Shown: piece by piece, positions 35,499 through 50,052 of the stretch | How positions within the stretch are numbered: position 1 is the stretch's first letter | How the letters are laid out: each line of letters begins with the position of its first letter | Assembly (NCBI GenBank): GCA_003254905.1 | Contig: QANU01066702.1 | Coordinates: 23,305-87,304, forward strand | Length of the DNA stretch: 64,000 bases | Direction: 5' to 3' | From: Nissolia schottii | Lineage: Eukaryota; Streptophyta; Magnoliopsida; Fabales; Fabaceae | Made by a program: the position numbers and the translations under genes | The notes under the pieces: model-generated | What the model was told of the DNA's origin: nothing | Database searches by the model: none | Seen by the model: the letters and a program-made list of their open reading frames with translations, nothing else

Positions 35499-38400
35499 AT
35501 GGATTCCAGCGCGCTTCTACGATCCTCGTTCTCGATGACTCAGCCACCTCTCCTCCCTCTCAAAACCCCCGTAACACCCCTTTACGGCATTCCCAACAAC
35601 CACAACCACCATCACATCAATGCAACCCTCACCTCCGCCACTCGCCCCATCGTCTCCCCTCATTCCCTCCAATACCCTCCCGGTTTCCTCGGCGCGGTTC
35701 CCGATCGCTCTTCCTCCACCTCCGGTTCAGATGTTGGCACTGATAGCAGCAGTGCCGTGAACGCTATGGATTACTTGAAAAACATTCTGACTTCAAAGGT
35801 CTATGACGTGGCCGTTGAAACCCCCTTGCACTTGGCTACTAAGCTCTCTCAACGATCTGGGGTCAACCTTTGGCTCAAAAGGGAGGATCTTCAGCCCGTA
35901 TATGCCATTGCCATATTGCTATATTTGTTATTGTTAATTTGTTATGTTAATATTATATAGAATAAAATATCTGAAATTGTGGATATGGGTTTGTTGTGAA
36001 TGCTTTGTTTGTTAGGTTTTCTCTTTTAAGCTCCGTGGAGCTTATAACATGATGGCGAAGCTTCCCGAGGAGCAGTTGGAGAAAGGGGTTATCTGCTCAT
36101 CAGCTGGGAATCATGCACAAGGAGTTGCATTGGCTGCCAAGAGGCTCAACTGCAGTGCTGTCATTGCTATGCCTGTCACCACTCCTGAAATCAAGGCACG
36201 TTACGGTACCCTTTTCTTTGTATTTCTATTTGTTCTCAGAGTCATGGTTAGTTATGTTGTTATGCGCTGTGCAAACGCATTGTTGGTTCAAGTAGTTTGA
36301 CAGTTAGTTTTGTTTTGTGAATGAAAGAAACTATGGTCTGATTAATTCGAGTTGAATGGACTTTGGACACTCGTCATCTAAACAAAACGAATCAGAAGTT
36401 ATGTAGCCATGCTGAGTGTTCTGTTTTGACTTTGCAGTGGCGATCTGTGGAGAGACTGGGTGCTACAGTTGTCCTGGTTGGGGATTCGTATGATGAAGCA
36501 CAGGCATATGCTAAGAAACGTGCAGAGGTGGATGGCCGTACCTTCATACCTCCTTTTGATAATTCTGATGTCATCATGGGCCAGGGAACGGTTGGGATGG
36601 AAATTGTGCGCCAAATGCAGGGTCCCCTGCATGCAATCTTTGTGCCTGTGGGAGGTGGTGGTCTCATTGCTGGTATAGCTGCTTTTGTCAAGAGGGTTTC
36701 TCCTCAGGTTCACTTGATGTTAATTTAACCTTTTCTTCATTGTCTGTTATCCTTCATTAGAAGGAAATGCTAATGAGTAATGACATTCATTGTATCCAGG
36801 TAAAGATTATTGGTGTGGAGCCCAGTGATGCTAATGCAATGGCATTGTCACTGCATCATGGTCAGAGGGTGATTCTGGACCAGGTTGGAGGATTTGCAGA
36901 TGGTGTGGCGGTTAAAGAGGTAGGGGAAGAAACTTTTCGCTTGTGCAAGGAATTGGTAGACGGTATCGTTCTTGTAAGCCGTGACATGATCTGCGCTTCA
37001 ATAAAGGTGAGATGTCATTTCGTTGGCATTAGTGCTGCCTTGTGATGGGTTTGAGGCAGTCTCCATGTCATTTTATTGTCTTCACCCTCACCCACAAGTT
37101 CTAGCTTCTTTTGTTCATGTTGTATAATTGAAAACTACTTTTTTCAGTTGAATATAATTGTGTACATTATTTGCTTAAACTAGTAATTCCGATACTTGGT
37201 CAAATTTCCATTCGCATATAATATTCTTGATCAGGAGTTCTGGTGCAAAGTGATTGATATAATTTAGATTTGCTTGATGAGTTATAAGCATGTGAGTCAA
37301 TACGTAATGTCAAAGTTCAGTATGGTATTTGGAGGAAGAGTATCTTGCACATAATAGCCAGATAACATGCCTAATTATTTGTAGTTCGTGTAATTAAAGA
37401 ATTATCACATCCTTTGTCTTTTCATAGAGTCACTGAATCAGTGTTGTTTTTTCTTCTCTCTGTCTCTCTCTTGTTTAAGATCTAGAGAGAATTGGGGAGT
37501 GTGGTATGAACCCGTTGCTTAACACCAAATTCCTTGCCTATTTATCATATTGAATAAAGCATGACCTGTTTTTTTACATAGTGATATAATTAGGCGAACT
37601 AGGTTGTTAACCATTCCTCTTTCTCTTTGAAGGCTTTTTGCTTTGTTATTTGCGTTCTCCGTTTTTCAATGAAGATCCTGTTGAATTGGTGACAGTAAAT
37701 GTAGTTTTGCTTGTATCAATGGGACCAAATTTTTCTGCAGACCTCTATTACATTGTATGGCAAGCACAAAAGAATCTATATGACTTGAATTGTAGGGTAT
37801 TAAAATAGTAGAACTTGTTGCAGGACATGTTTGAGGAGAAAAGGAACATATTGGAACCAGCAGGTGCTCTTGCCCTTGCTGGAGCCGAGGCATACTGCAA
37901 GTATTATGGTCTCAAGGAGGAAAATGTAGTTGCAATAACCAGCGGAGCAAACATGAATTTTGATACACTTAGGGTGGTTACCGAACTTGCTAATGTTGGT
38001 CGTAAACAAGAGGCTCTTCTTGCAACTATTATGCCGGAGGAGCCTGGAAGTTTTAAACGGTATTGTCAATTGGTATGTCCATATGCTTCAACTGAAAATT
38101 TTCCTAGAACAGGATTCTTCATATTTGATTTGATTATCTTCTGGTCTGGCAGGTGGGGCAGATGAATATTACGGAATTTAAGTATAGGTGTTCCAAAGAG
38201 AAGGCTGTTGTCCTTTACAGGTTAGTTTGATTATATGAAAAGCTTAATCCTTTTTTCTCCTATTGATTTTATGACTCATCAAAATATTCCCAGAATATTG
38301 AATTTCCAACTATATGTTGACAAGTATTGGTATGTGATCCAAAACATTTTATCTTGCTTTGACTTTGTGTGCAGTGTTGGGGTTCACACAGATTCTGAAC

Positions 38401-39103
38401 TAAAAGCAATGCAGGAGAGGATGGAGTCTTCTAAGCTTAAAACTTACAATCTCACAGAAAGTGACTTGGTGAAAGACCACCTTCGTTACCTGGTAATTAT
38501 GTTAGCCAAGCAAATGTCTTCCATATTGCAGTTTATTATGTCTTTTTGCCTCACCAACCATCATCCACGATAGCCGAATGACTAATGGCTGCTTTATGTG
38601 ATTTGGTTTTCTTGTCTTGCAATAAAGCGTCACACCCTCGAACAGTTAGATAACCAATGTTGCATGTTTGCATTGCGATGCCAACTTTGTTTTGAACATG
38701 TTACAGATGGGAGGCCGATCAAATGTTCAGAATGAGGTTCTTTGCAGTTTCATCTTTCCGGAAAGACCTGGTGCACTGATGAAGTTCTTGGATTCCTTTA
38801 GTCCGCGTTGGAATATTAGTTTGTTCCATTACCGTGGACAGGTGATGAATTTATGGTTTTCCATTCCTTTTAGTCCAAGACTAATGCACACTAATTTCTT
38901 TTTTTATTGTTTTTATCCTTACCAATATATTTGATTGCATCCTTGCACTTGGTGGCCAACAGGGTGAAACTGGAGCAAATGTATTGGTTGGAATACAGGT
39001 ATCGAGTAGTGAGATGGATGAATTCCATGATCGTGCTGACAAGCTTGGATATGATTATAAAGTAGTGAATAATGATGCCTTCTTCCATCTTTTAATGCGT
39101 TGA
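35499..39103 (+). CDS. OMR1: Threonine deaminase (threonine dehydratase, biosynthetic), plastid form
   Basis: Nine exons join to 588 residues: 35499-35897, 36016-36195, 36438-36707, 36800-37006, 37824-38072, 38153-38220, 38375-38492, 38707-38841 and 38963-39103. The enzyme makes 2-oxobutanoate from threonine, the first committed step of isoleucine synthesis, in the plastid. The Ser/Pro-rich N-terminus fits a transit peptide. The PLP lysine lies in SFKLRGA (Lys138), and the phosphate-binding loop is VGGGGL (about 264-269). Two ACT-like regulatory domains follow ([17 protein letters not shown] is typical), giving allosteric control by isoleucine and valine. The start ATG has a good context (GCCATGG). 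Intron 2 appears to be of the rare GC-AG type (AAG/GCACGT), which is required to keep frame and family sequence. Confidence 0.95.
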
Positions 39104-40520
39104 TGATTGTAGCCACTAGCCATATTGTGATGTTTCAATGGTTAAGATCATATTGATTCAGCAGAGGATGATGGAGACAAGGAGAGGTGACCTCTCTGAA
39201 TATGTTCAGTTGACGAGAAACCAGTGCTTCTTCCCTAGTGCAGCAATTTGCTTCATTCTTTAAACGTTATGGTTTAATATTCTCACCGTTAAGCTTGTAG
39301 ATATACAAAAAGAAAAAGAAAAAGAAAAAAAAGAGGTTTAATGGTGAGGATTTCTTATCATATTCATACACCAAAATGCTCTACTGCAATGTAGAACTAG
39401 CGACATAAGCTATTACTTCTGTTTATTTTGGAAAATAGAAAGTTCCTGTTCCACTGGCTGGTTTTTCCATCTACAACATGTAAGTGACGCATCTCGTAGA
39501 AAAGATTCAGCACTGAATTTTCGCCTGCTGAGGATTTTGGCGATACGTTTATAAAGTTGATATTGTCTTTGCATATTCCCCCTTTCTGCATGGACCACGT
39601 TTGAATGGAGAGAAATACACTGCTTTAGGAATTAAAACTAGTTGAACACTTAACGTCATTCTGGTCGTGAAAAACCTATAAACCATATATACTTTGATTG
39701 CATAATAGATCAATATTTGCATTTACACACCAGCTTCAAATAATGAGTAGAACATTGTTTTCAATAACATACAACAGAAGCTCCAAGGACTAGGAGAATG
39801 GAGAATTTGAGTAGCAGACATGGCACTGACTGATTAAGTGAACCGGATGACATTATCTTCCAAAAAAAAAACTTGAACAGCAGTCTTGTAGAACAGACTC
39901 CCTGGCCAACACTTATGGTACTTGACATCTACCAGCTTTTTGGGAATATGATTACCAGGCCTTCTAGCCATGCCATGTGCTGAAAATAAGCACATAGAAG
40001 TCGCATGAACAAATGGACAATTCTCAAATACGTTGAATATGAAAATAAACTGCAGAAGATAGCATGTGATTAGTTAGACAAAGTGCAGCATAGCATTTAA
40101 ACATATGCTAAATCTCACACTAGCGTGTTTTATTTTCAATTATAACTCAAACCATAATGGGAAATCTGAAATTCAAATAACCTTGTTCAGGAAACAGTCA
40201 TCTGTCATATTTTGCTTATTTCTAAATTGGCCTCAAATTAAAATGCTACTCTCTTCATAAACTTGTTTGATGCCAATATTACCTCCATACTTCCAATGGC
40301 CATTTAATTGATTGAAATTAACACACAAGAATTTTATTCACATCCTTAAAAATTATCTGACAAGACCAAAAAACTATGAAATGCAGGGCAGTCAAACAGA
40401 TGCATTTGTATGTCCTAACGTTGCTGAGCAATGAGCATGATTATCGAAGTATAAGCAACAGAAGTTGGCATGATTTCATTATACTATAGTGTATATATTA
40501 TAATGACTACCTGAAGATAA
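39104..40520. other. Region between convergent genes
   Basis: This stretch lies between the stop codons of the threonine deaminase and UPL7-type genes. It probably contains both 3' UTRs. A GAAAAA-type low-complexity run lies near 39308-39333. I see no further exon. Confidence 0.5.
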
Positions 40521-43500
40521 TCAAGAGAGTTCGAATCCAGCATTTGAACTGATAGCATATAGAAGCTTTGTTCGCAAAGTGCCAGGTCGTTTGTATGTTG
40601 GAAGCTGTAATCATTGAGAGGAGTAAAAAATCAAAAGTGTAAATTTATTTTCTTTTATTAGCTGTGAATAAGTGCTAATAATTCAAAAGTATTGACAAGA
40701 GACTGTCTAAAAACGTTAATGCCTTTGTCTCAATGACTTTAATCATCATGCGTTCTTTGTGAGTGGACACCCAAAAGTCAATATTACTAAGAAACCTATT
40801 TTTGTAAGATATTGAGGTATTAAATTAAGAAAATTTCAAGATCCCCAAGTTTAGTATGTCACAACTCACGACCAACTTGAGGACCTTGAATTTCAAATAT
40901 CTTATAGTCAGAACCCAAGTACCTTAGAGTAGATTCACAAAATACTTGGAAATGTAGCACTACCTCTCCAGGTATATGGATAAGGACGTGTTTCCCTGTT
41001 AGTAGTACCTTAAGAGTATTGTAGCAGGTTGAAGCTGATGGAAGTCGCTCTACATCTTGTCCTCCAAATGTTGCCCAAAGCGGGACATCACACGCAACCT
41101 ATGTAAATAAATAGGCCTGAGCGATGCTAATCAATGAAATCAAGACATTTTATATTATTCATTAAACAATGTATTAATCATAAGGATCCTTATTGAATCA
41201 TGAATATATTTTAAAGCAAACAAAAGGCTAGCTACAAGAGCATGACCATCTAATATTTTTTTCCCTTCATTCGACCACTGTATTAATAAAAGAAAGCCAA
41301 GAAAACCATTTAAAAAGAATACGCCATCTAAGAAGCAAAACCAATACATGACTACATGAGGAAGCCCTAATTTGTGTGGGTGATGCTGAATGTCAAAGCC
41401 AGTGGATCGGCAAATTCAGAGAACTCATTTACTCAAGGCTAAAAACTTTGACAAAGGCGCTAGGTGATTGTTGCTTGTAAAACAGAATTCATCACTTCAT
41501 CTTTCCAGGCACTAAACCAATGAGTTCCTTTCCTTTATTCTACTTCATATTACATTATTAGCGGTCTCGGTAAAACTTCAATGGACCATTTTAATTCCTC
41601 TCTCCAGCACCATACAGTGAATGAATTGTCTTAGTGCTCTGCATTGCCTTATTTCCTTACAGGCAACAGAGCAAATTGGGTGATACAGGTGGCTGTATAA
41701 CAAAACAGAGAAGATCAAGAACATACCTTGTGGACTGTAAAAGTCGGCTGCAAGTATTTGAACCCAAGTAATGGAGCACGAGAACAACTGGTGACAAATT
41801 TAAGAAGCATACAACGCTCTTTTGGTTCAAAACCTTTAACCACCTGGACACGTTGGCAAGAGAAGGAAAAGAATATTATGTCTTAAAATTGGCATCTTCA
41901 CAAATAGCATGCGTAAACTCTTCAATATAATCTGATAGAGGAATCAACAGCTTCAGCTGAGTGTTTTTTTTTTTAATATTTTGGGGTGTGTGTGTTGNTG
42001 GACTCACTCTATACTATATACAAACATTTAAACATATGCACAAACTTTTGAATTGATGTGCACAAACTTTTCAACAATCATAAACAAAAATATGAAGGAA
42101 ACGTAAACTAAAACGAAGACGAAAACTTGTGCTCACATACATTTTAAAACGGGAACGCTGCTAGGGGTACAACCCAAAAGATGCAAACCCATGGTCTACA
42201 CAGTGACACCGAGTCCACAAACTTTTGCATATACATCCACAAACGTTTTCTATACACATGCACAGACTTTTTCAAATACAAAACCAAATCAAACCAGACA
42301 GATTTGTGGCGCATTAAATAGAGAAAAGTAGCTGTCGCACTCTCTCTCCATCTCCCCACTCAGACTCTAAGCGCGTGGACTCACTCTATACTATATACAA
42401 ACATTTAAACATATGCACAAACTTTTGAATTGATGTGCACAAACTTTTCAACAATCATAAACAAAAATATGAAGGAAACGTAAACTAAAACGAAGACGAA
42501 AACTTGTGCTCACATACATTTTAAAACGGGAACGCTGCTAGGGGTACAACCCAAAAGATGCAAACCCATGGTCTACACAGTGACACCGAGTCCACAAACT
42601 TTTGCATATACATCCACAAACGTTTCCTATACACATGCACAGACTTTTTCAAATACAAAACCAAATCAAACCAGACAGATTTGTGGCGCATTAAATAGAG
42701 AAAAGTAGCTGTCGCACTCTCTCTCCATCTCCCCACTCACACTCTAAGCGCGTGGGCTCACTCTCTACTATATACAAACATTTTAAAACATATGCACAAA
42801 CTTTTGAATTGATGTGCACAACTTTTCAACAATCATAAACAAAAATATGACGGAAACATAAATGAAAACAAAGACGAAAAATTTTGTGTTCACATACACA
42901 AGCTTTTGAATAAGAATGCACAAACTTTTATATATACCATGAACTTTTGACCAATCAGACATACACCAACTTTTGAACAAGCATGCACAAACTTTCCTAC
43001 ACACATGCACAAACTTTTGAAAAACCAAAAACAACAAATGTGATGGAAATGAAAATGAAAACTCTTGAATTCATAAATAATAAGATGGAAACAACAAAAA
43101 GGATGGGAGATTGGGGAAGAAGAGAAAAAAAATAAAGAATGAGAAAAAAGTAGAAGAGGCACGTATTAGAAAGAGTGAGTTGTATGCATAGCATTTCTCG
43201 GGGGGACAATAGTTTACACCAAGTCATTAGTATGAGCAAAACTCAACAAGTTAAAAGAAATTAAATCTGCAAAATTTGCCAAACATGTATCGTGTGACCA
43301 TGTACAAAACTGGGGTTTGATAACAAGGGACCTATATATTACCTCAGATTAAATATAATGTCATACACAGATTGTTCTAATACCACTTAAAAAGAATTTA
43401 CCTTATTTTTAAATGAAGGCAAATATTCATGAAAAAAAAAAAAAACTATTGAATTGAGGTGGCAGCCAATACCTCCCAAAAAATCTTGATTGTCCGGCTT

Positions 43501-46500
43501 CCCTCATTGTAACCACCAGTGTACCGTGTGTTATTTTTCAAATCATCAATATCAATATCGTAATTGCCACCTGAAAGCAACTGCATTCTTGCATACCTCA
43601 GTAATCTTGCTGTCAAAATGAGCTTAAAAAATAAATAATTCACTGTCTGAGTATCCATGAATGGGCTGTAGCAAAGATATTTTGTTTCATAATGGCTATT
43701 CCTTTGCAAAAATAAACAACTTAGTTCAACACGGATAACAACAGAAAGTTATAGTAAATGCAAAGTTCTGCCACAGAAAAGCTCTTTGCACAAGAGAGAA
43801 GAAGAAACAGTTAAAGCACAAACAAAACCTATTCAACAGGGAAAAAAAGATACCTGATTAAATTCACTAGCGTTAAATAACTTCAACCAGGATGGAGATA
43901 TAAGATCAGTTAACCCTCTATAGAAAGCATTTGAAAAGGGTAATATCTGCAATTTCAACATTTTTACATTTATAACCATGGTATAGTTGTGAAAACAGCA
44001 CAGAAAGGAATAACATTAGACTAAAGTAACTGATAATAAAACCTGCTGGTTGAGTTTGTAGTCTGCCATTGCATGTATGTACTGCATCTTATTCTCATTT
44101 GTCACGGAAATATCTTTGCCACTAGACTTTAGCTCAACCACGTGTCTTTTGCCGAATGATTCTTCAGTAACTGTGAAATCAAGAGAGAGGTCCTTGACAT
44201 CGCCGTCATAGTTCTGCATGAAAGAAAAAGTGAACCTTCCAGTAGAATGTTAAAATGCAAGAACAGCCATACACATTATGTACACAAGAAAAACATTATT
44301 GAGTTAAAATTGAGAAAATGACCAGTACTCAAGGGAAGTACAATCACAACCCTAAAATCAAGCATAACAGACCAAATGATCAGTCCTTTTATTTTAGGCA
44401 CCAGCTACTAAACCCACACACCAAGACGTTAGCTCTTTGAGCAAAATTTGTATATAAACTTATTTAGGCTATAGTAAGATTGCAGCTGGACTAGGCTCAT
44501 GTCCAAACCAAGGGACGTTGTAGGTTGACATCCAGACCAGATCAAAATTTAAAATAATGGATCTTAACATAATAATAAGGCATGATCCTGATTACTTTTT
44601 ATAAAAGATTTATGATACATAATGACAAACAGCATGGGTATGTCTGGTGAATTTACCTTGACATACATAAGATTCCTGTATAGCTCCGAATCAAGTGTTG
44701 ATAACTCGCCAAGAAAGCTATATCGTCCCAATAGCTTTTGCACGAAAACATGAGAGAAGGAGTAATCAAGTAATATTCCTTCATAAAGGGCTTTACCAAC
44801 TACTCTTCCAAGGAACTCAATCATCAGAAGACCATTCTCCAAGTATCTTGCAGATGCAGTTGGAACTAGAAGCCTGTCCGAAGTTGAGGTTTGGGAAAAT
44901 AATCCATATCTAAGACAAACAGAAAAAGTTTCAAGCTTAGAAAGTCACTTCCGATTCCTGAAAGAGGAAATAACCATGAGATAAAAAGAAATACAAATAA
45001 AAAATTAGATGTCAAACATACTCAGGGGCAAAGGCTGCTTTTGATATGTCAGTTAAAAATTCTTTAGATAATCCACCATAGTCTAGGCCAGCCTCCGGAA
45101 GGCCGCATTCACTAACAAATGATACATGGATAGATGATTTCAGCCTTGACCCAAGGGAATTCAATTGCCGGAATCCATCTTCAACAATATGACCCCGACG
45201 TACTACTATCTCAATTGCTCGTGAACCAGGTTCAGAAATTTCACCAGCCATTTTTCGGGAGGCCTTATCCATCTTGATGAATTCGCGAAACATCTCAACT
45301 CTATTTCAGTGATAAAACAAGTGATTAACTACTTCCTATAATAGAAAAATATGTGATACACTCAAAACAAACTACGGTTTTTTTAATAATCGTCTAACTT
45401 ATAGGTTGATGTTAGTTAATCAATTCCCAGTTTAACCAACAACTAACTGAACAAACAACAGAATTATTATATGGTGAAGATATCCTAAAGAATTTTGCTC
45501 AGTTAACTTCCCCAGACAACCAAACCAACATCTCTTGTTCTAAATCTTTTACCTTCAATTAAAGGAAAGTTAATAAAACAATTCATGGTAGCTGCATTTC
45601 CTAGTCATTGGCCCTTTTTCCCAATATCTTTACCCTTCTAAAGCACCAATTGGATGTGACAGACTGACAGTGAAAAGCTCAAAAGGATATAAAAGTACAG
45701 AATAGCACCAAACAGAATTTATGTCAAGAAGCAAAAGTCATTTTATGGCCACCTAGTTAATAGTTACCTCTCTTCAAAAGGGAAGACATGAGGAGTCATG
45801 GTGATAGCAGAACCAACACTCAGAGCAGCTGATAAATCATCAGATCTTAGGTTGGCTGATAAAACTTCATGGGTTCTGGCAGCTACTGCAATTGGTGGCC
45901 GGCTTTTTCTAGCAGGAGATAGCCACAAATCGGGAGGACAAAATGGATGTCTGCAATCCCTTTCATACATTAAATGTAAGCATCTGACGGCACAATCCAT
46001 GAGGGGCTTATTGTGATGACCACTAACATGGGACAAACCATTATACACTAGGGTATTCAGCATTGATGCAACTTTCCGTTGCTGCTCTAATTTGAATGGA
46101 ACCTAGCAATATTACAAAATGCTTCATAAAAGTTAGTTTCTGAAAACGTGAATTACTTCATAAGAGGAAAGATGCAAGGAGAAACCAAGCCATTACCTGT
46201 TTCTCATAGAACTCTATGTCATCAAGAACTAAAAGTAGGTGAGAATAGGTTGCACAGAATAGATGAAGCATAGCAACCATATCCTTTGGAATGCCTTGTG
46301 GACCATGCCTCATCGGTTCTATGTCCCACTCATCTGATGAATCCTCATTCACTCTGCTAGGCTCAGAGTGACTAGCAATGGGATCTGTACAATCACTTGG
46401 AGCCTGTGACTTTCCAGTAAATTTATGAAGAACACTGACCCACCTGTTAGGCCCATCTTTACTTATCTGTTTCTGCCTCTTCTCAAAAGATTTATTTTTG

Positions 46501-49500
46501 CTGTTTTCACTTGTGTTATAATGAGAAACATGTTTGTTTCCAGAAAAAAAGGAATCCTCCAGTACACCCCACAGTCTGACAACAAATCCGGGAGTGAAGG
46601 ACAGCATATTGAGAACCGATAATGAGCCACGAATTGGACTCAAAGCCGAAAATATTCTAAGCAAGTTAGAATAAAAAAGTGCAACATCACACAAATCTAG
46701 CTTCCTCAAACACTCCAGACTATTTGAGAGCGGAGTCTCAACCTTGTTAGGGGTGTCTCTTTCTATTGATGCCAAAAGATTTGTAAGATGCCACTGCTGA
46801 CAAACGGGCCTAAACTGATCCAAGTATGACATTATTAGGGACTCATTGGTTGCGTCACCCTCGTTTAGAGCGGTATCAACTGGTTGCATTGAAGTTTCAA
46901 CATTAGTTTGAAGGGTTTTCTTCTTCTTTCTGATCCATCCAATATTATCAAGACAAGCCAGTAGGCTTTCTGTTAAAGTGATCACAACATGCACGTACAA
47001 TGCATAATCTAAACCTTGATTAAAGAATCCAAAGTTTACAGAATCATTCTCGTTGCCAGTGGCTAGGCATATAACGTTAGTGAGAGCCCAACCAACTGGT
47101 GGAATAGCCTTGAAGGAGACAAGAATATCTGACTGGACCAACTCTGACATCTCCATTACAACATTCTCTTTCAAAATCTGTCATTGCCTGTCAGAGTTTG
47201 ATCAGTTCTGATGTGTTTAAACCATAATCATAATCAATGAAATTACATGAGTTTATAGAGACAGCTGTTTAAAGGATGTTATATTCAATAGTAAACTTCA
47301 AATTATAACAAATTCAATTATGGCATATTATTTTTAATTTCATCAGCAAAGGAAACCAACATCAATATTTAATAAATCAAAGAGGTCTCCCTTAACCATA
47401 AGTACAATATAGGACAATTAGGGGGAAGCGGTAATATATTTGAAAGCTGACAATGAAAAATCACCTCAACCATTATTTTAGATGTTTTATACAGAAAAAA
47501 TATTACAGAGAAACGAAAATAAGTGAAGAGCCATAATAAATTAAAACACCACTAGAAGTTGTTTTGAGAGTAGAAGTACTGAGTCTATTTTATTCCAACA
47601 TACAAATAGCCAGGAAAAAAAAAGTTAGATTGCAGATAAAAAATAGCAGAACTGTCTACATTGTGATAATTTTAAAACCAAGAGACAGATACTATAAAAT
47701 ACAAAAGTCAGATATTAACCAAGAAAGATACATCTTTAATGTAGCAAACTTTGACCATATGGCTAGCTGATGCAGGACTTTAAGCACAAAGAAGACAAAT
47801 GTGCATGCACAATCATCAACTCAGGAAGTTAAAATTTGGCCATAGCTCCAGTCGATTATAGATATGGTTTATGTGATCCCTTAGTAAGCCTAAGCGCTTC
47901 CAAAAATTAATAGAATTACAAAACTCCTACAGATGAAAACAACATAGAAGTGACCAAATGGTCATTAAAGCAAAATATTAGCTATTAAATTTGTAGGTGA
48001 TATTGTTCTACTTTAATGATAATGATGCTTACCAATAGTGTCTGGAAGCATGGGCATAAAATAGATTTGTGCCTTAGAGCAGGTTGAAGAACAGATGGGA
48101 GATGTTGAACAAGCCAAGGAATGGTCAGTAGATATACAACATATTGCTTCGCAGGAAAGTTGACATCCAGTATATCAAGCCCTTTTACATCATTGTTTGT
48201 CAGATAAAATGGTCGCATAGCCAAAGTTATTGCACTAGCAGTAATGAAAAATTGCTCATCTGCCTGGTTGATATTTTTTGTCTGAGAAGAATAATTATTC
48301 AATGCACTTATATATCTGGCAATAGACACATAACTACCACTTTCATTACTCCCCATGAACTGAATTAAATCTTTCACTGCTAAATCTGCAGCTAGACAGT
48401 CGTCATCAGTAATGCCTTTCCATCCTTTCATATCAGTAAACATGACTAGGATACGCATTGCTAGGGATGTAACAATAGTAATTTCTTGAGCCCCTGAATT
48501 GTATTTACTAAACTCTGAAAGAATGGAAAAACCAAGAGAAGTCAGCCTCCGTGCCTGGTAACTCCATATTCTTCTGTCTTCAGTTGTACCAATTGCCAGA
48601 AAGCAAAAGTTCTGCTTTGAGTCTGAACAAGACAAACAGATACATCCATTAGTAATATATTACAATGTGTGTAAGTGCTGTGCTGAACAAGAAAAATAAA
48701 ATGGGTCCTTTGAACTCTCAAATCTGAGAAAAAATAAAACAAAAACTATTTTGCCATTCATATGCTATACTGGCCTGCCATCACATTGAAATGTGTGACA
48801 TAATTCGAACATCATCTTTATGAGGGATATACCAGAAGATTTCAGGCTTTCCAATAGGATTGTAAAGCAAGTCTTCATAGAGTTGAATTTCTTGCTGTGG
48901 ACTTTCTGATGCTGAGCTGAAAGCCGGGTAATAAAGAAAAGAAATGGCCTCAACAAATTGTTTGAAATCCAAATGGCTGTCATTGCACCAGTATAATTTT
49001 TCACCAATATCTCCCATTCCTGCTGAAGCTGCAGAGCAACCATCTTTGTGACCTTAAAGCGCCTCCATACTCTCTATAACAACAAGAAAAAAAATATTGG
49101 TTTTTCATTTTGGTACAAATGAAAACTATTAAACTACCAATAAAGTGCAGCTCAAATGTCAAATTTACCTCAAAGTATGCCCTGAATATGCAAATATTTG
49201 CTTACCTTCAATCAAAGTATATTTATAGGTTCGAATACAACAACTAAGTTTTTCCCACTAGGTGCGGTCAGTTGCATAGATCAAACGGCTTCATTGCATC
49301 CTATCATAGACCATGTCTACAGACAAGTCATTAAAAGTTGTCCTATTTAACGATTTCATCTATAATTTTTCTTACACTTACCCATTGGTCTAGCCTTCAT
49401 TTAATCTACTCTTCCTACTGGGGCTTCTTCAGGTGCTCCATCTAACCTACCAAGGTAGGACTCTACCGTCTTTTCCACAATAACACTATCTCAATTCTCA

Positions 49501-50021
49501 ACTTTCTCTCTAAAGCAATATTTCCTAATTCCATCTTATCTAGTATGTCCACTCATCCTTTGTAGCATCCAGCTCTGTAACATCAAGCTTATTCTCTTGT
49601 TGGGCTTTTACCGCTCAACATTCAGCCCCACAAAATATTACAGGTCTTATAGTTGTACAGTAAAACTTTCCCTTCAGCTTGAGTGGTACTTTCTTTGTTG
49701 ATATGATAAGAATTGGGCAAAACACTACCCATAACTGTTGTCTAAAAGCATCAAGAAAAACATTCATACAAAACTAGCATTCAATTTTTTGTTTCACCAT
49801 GAATCTGATTCTCATGGTTCTTTTCTAAACATCAAAGAGGTGACACTTAATAACATGTTCTTTAATGCACAGAAATGGCATAGAAAGGCATCTCAGTACC
49901 CAAGGCTCACATCATTGAGCTTGTGGAGGTGTCGAGAAGGTCAAATGTACACTCATTGAAATCATGTATCTATCTAATGAGGGAAACAAAAATATTGTGA
50001 TCACTGGAAAAGCAACGAATG

Positions 50022-50052
<31 letters not shown>

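Noticed and set aside
40521..40540. GTTCGAATCC, resembling a tRNA B box
   Set aside because: It lies in the last coding exon of the UPL7-like gene, and no cloverleaf or A box is present at the required distance.
42144..42736. Two identical 71-codon minus-strand frames (42144-42359 and 42521-42736)
   Set aside because: They are the same frame in two copies of the 377-bp tandem repeat inside the UPL7 intron and show no protein-family motif.
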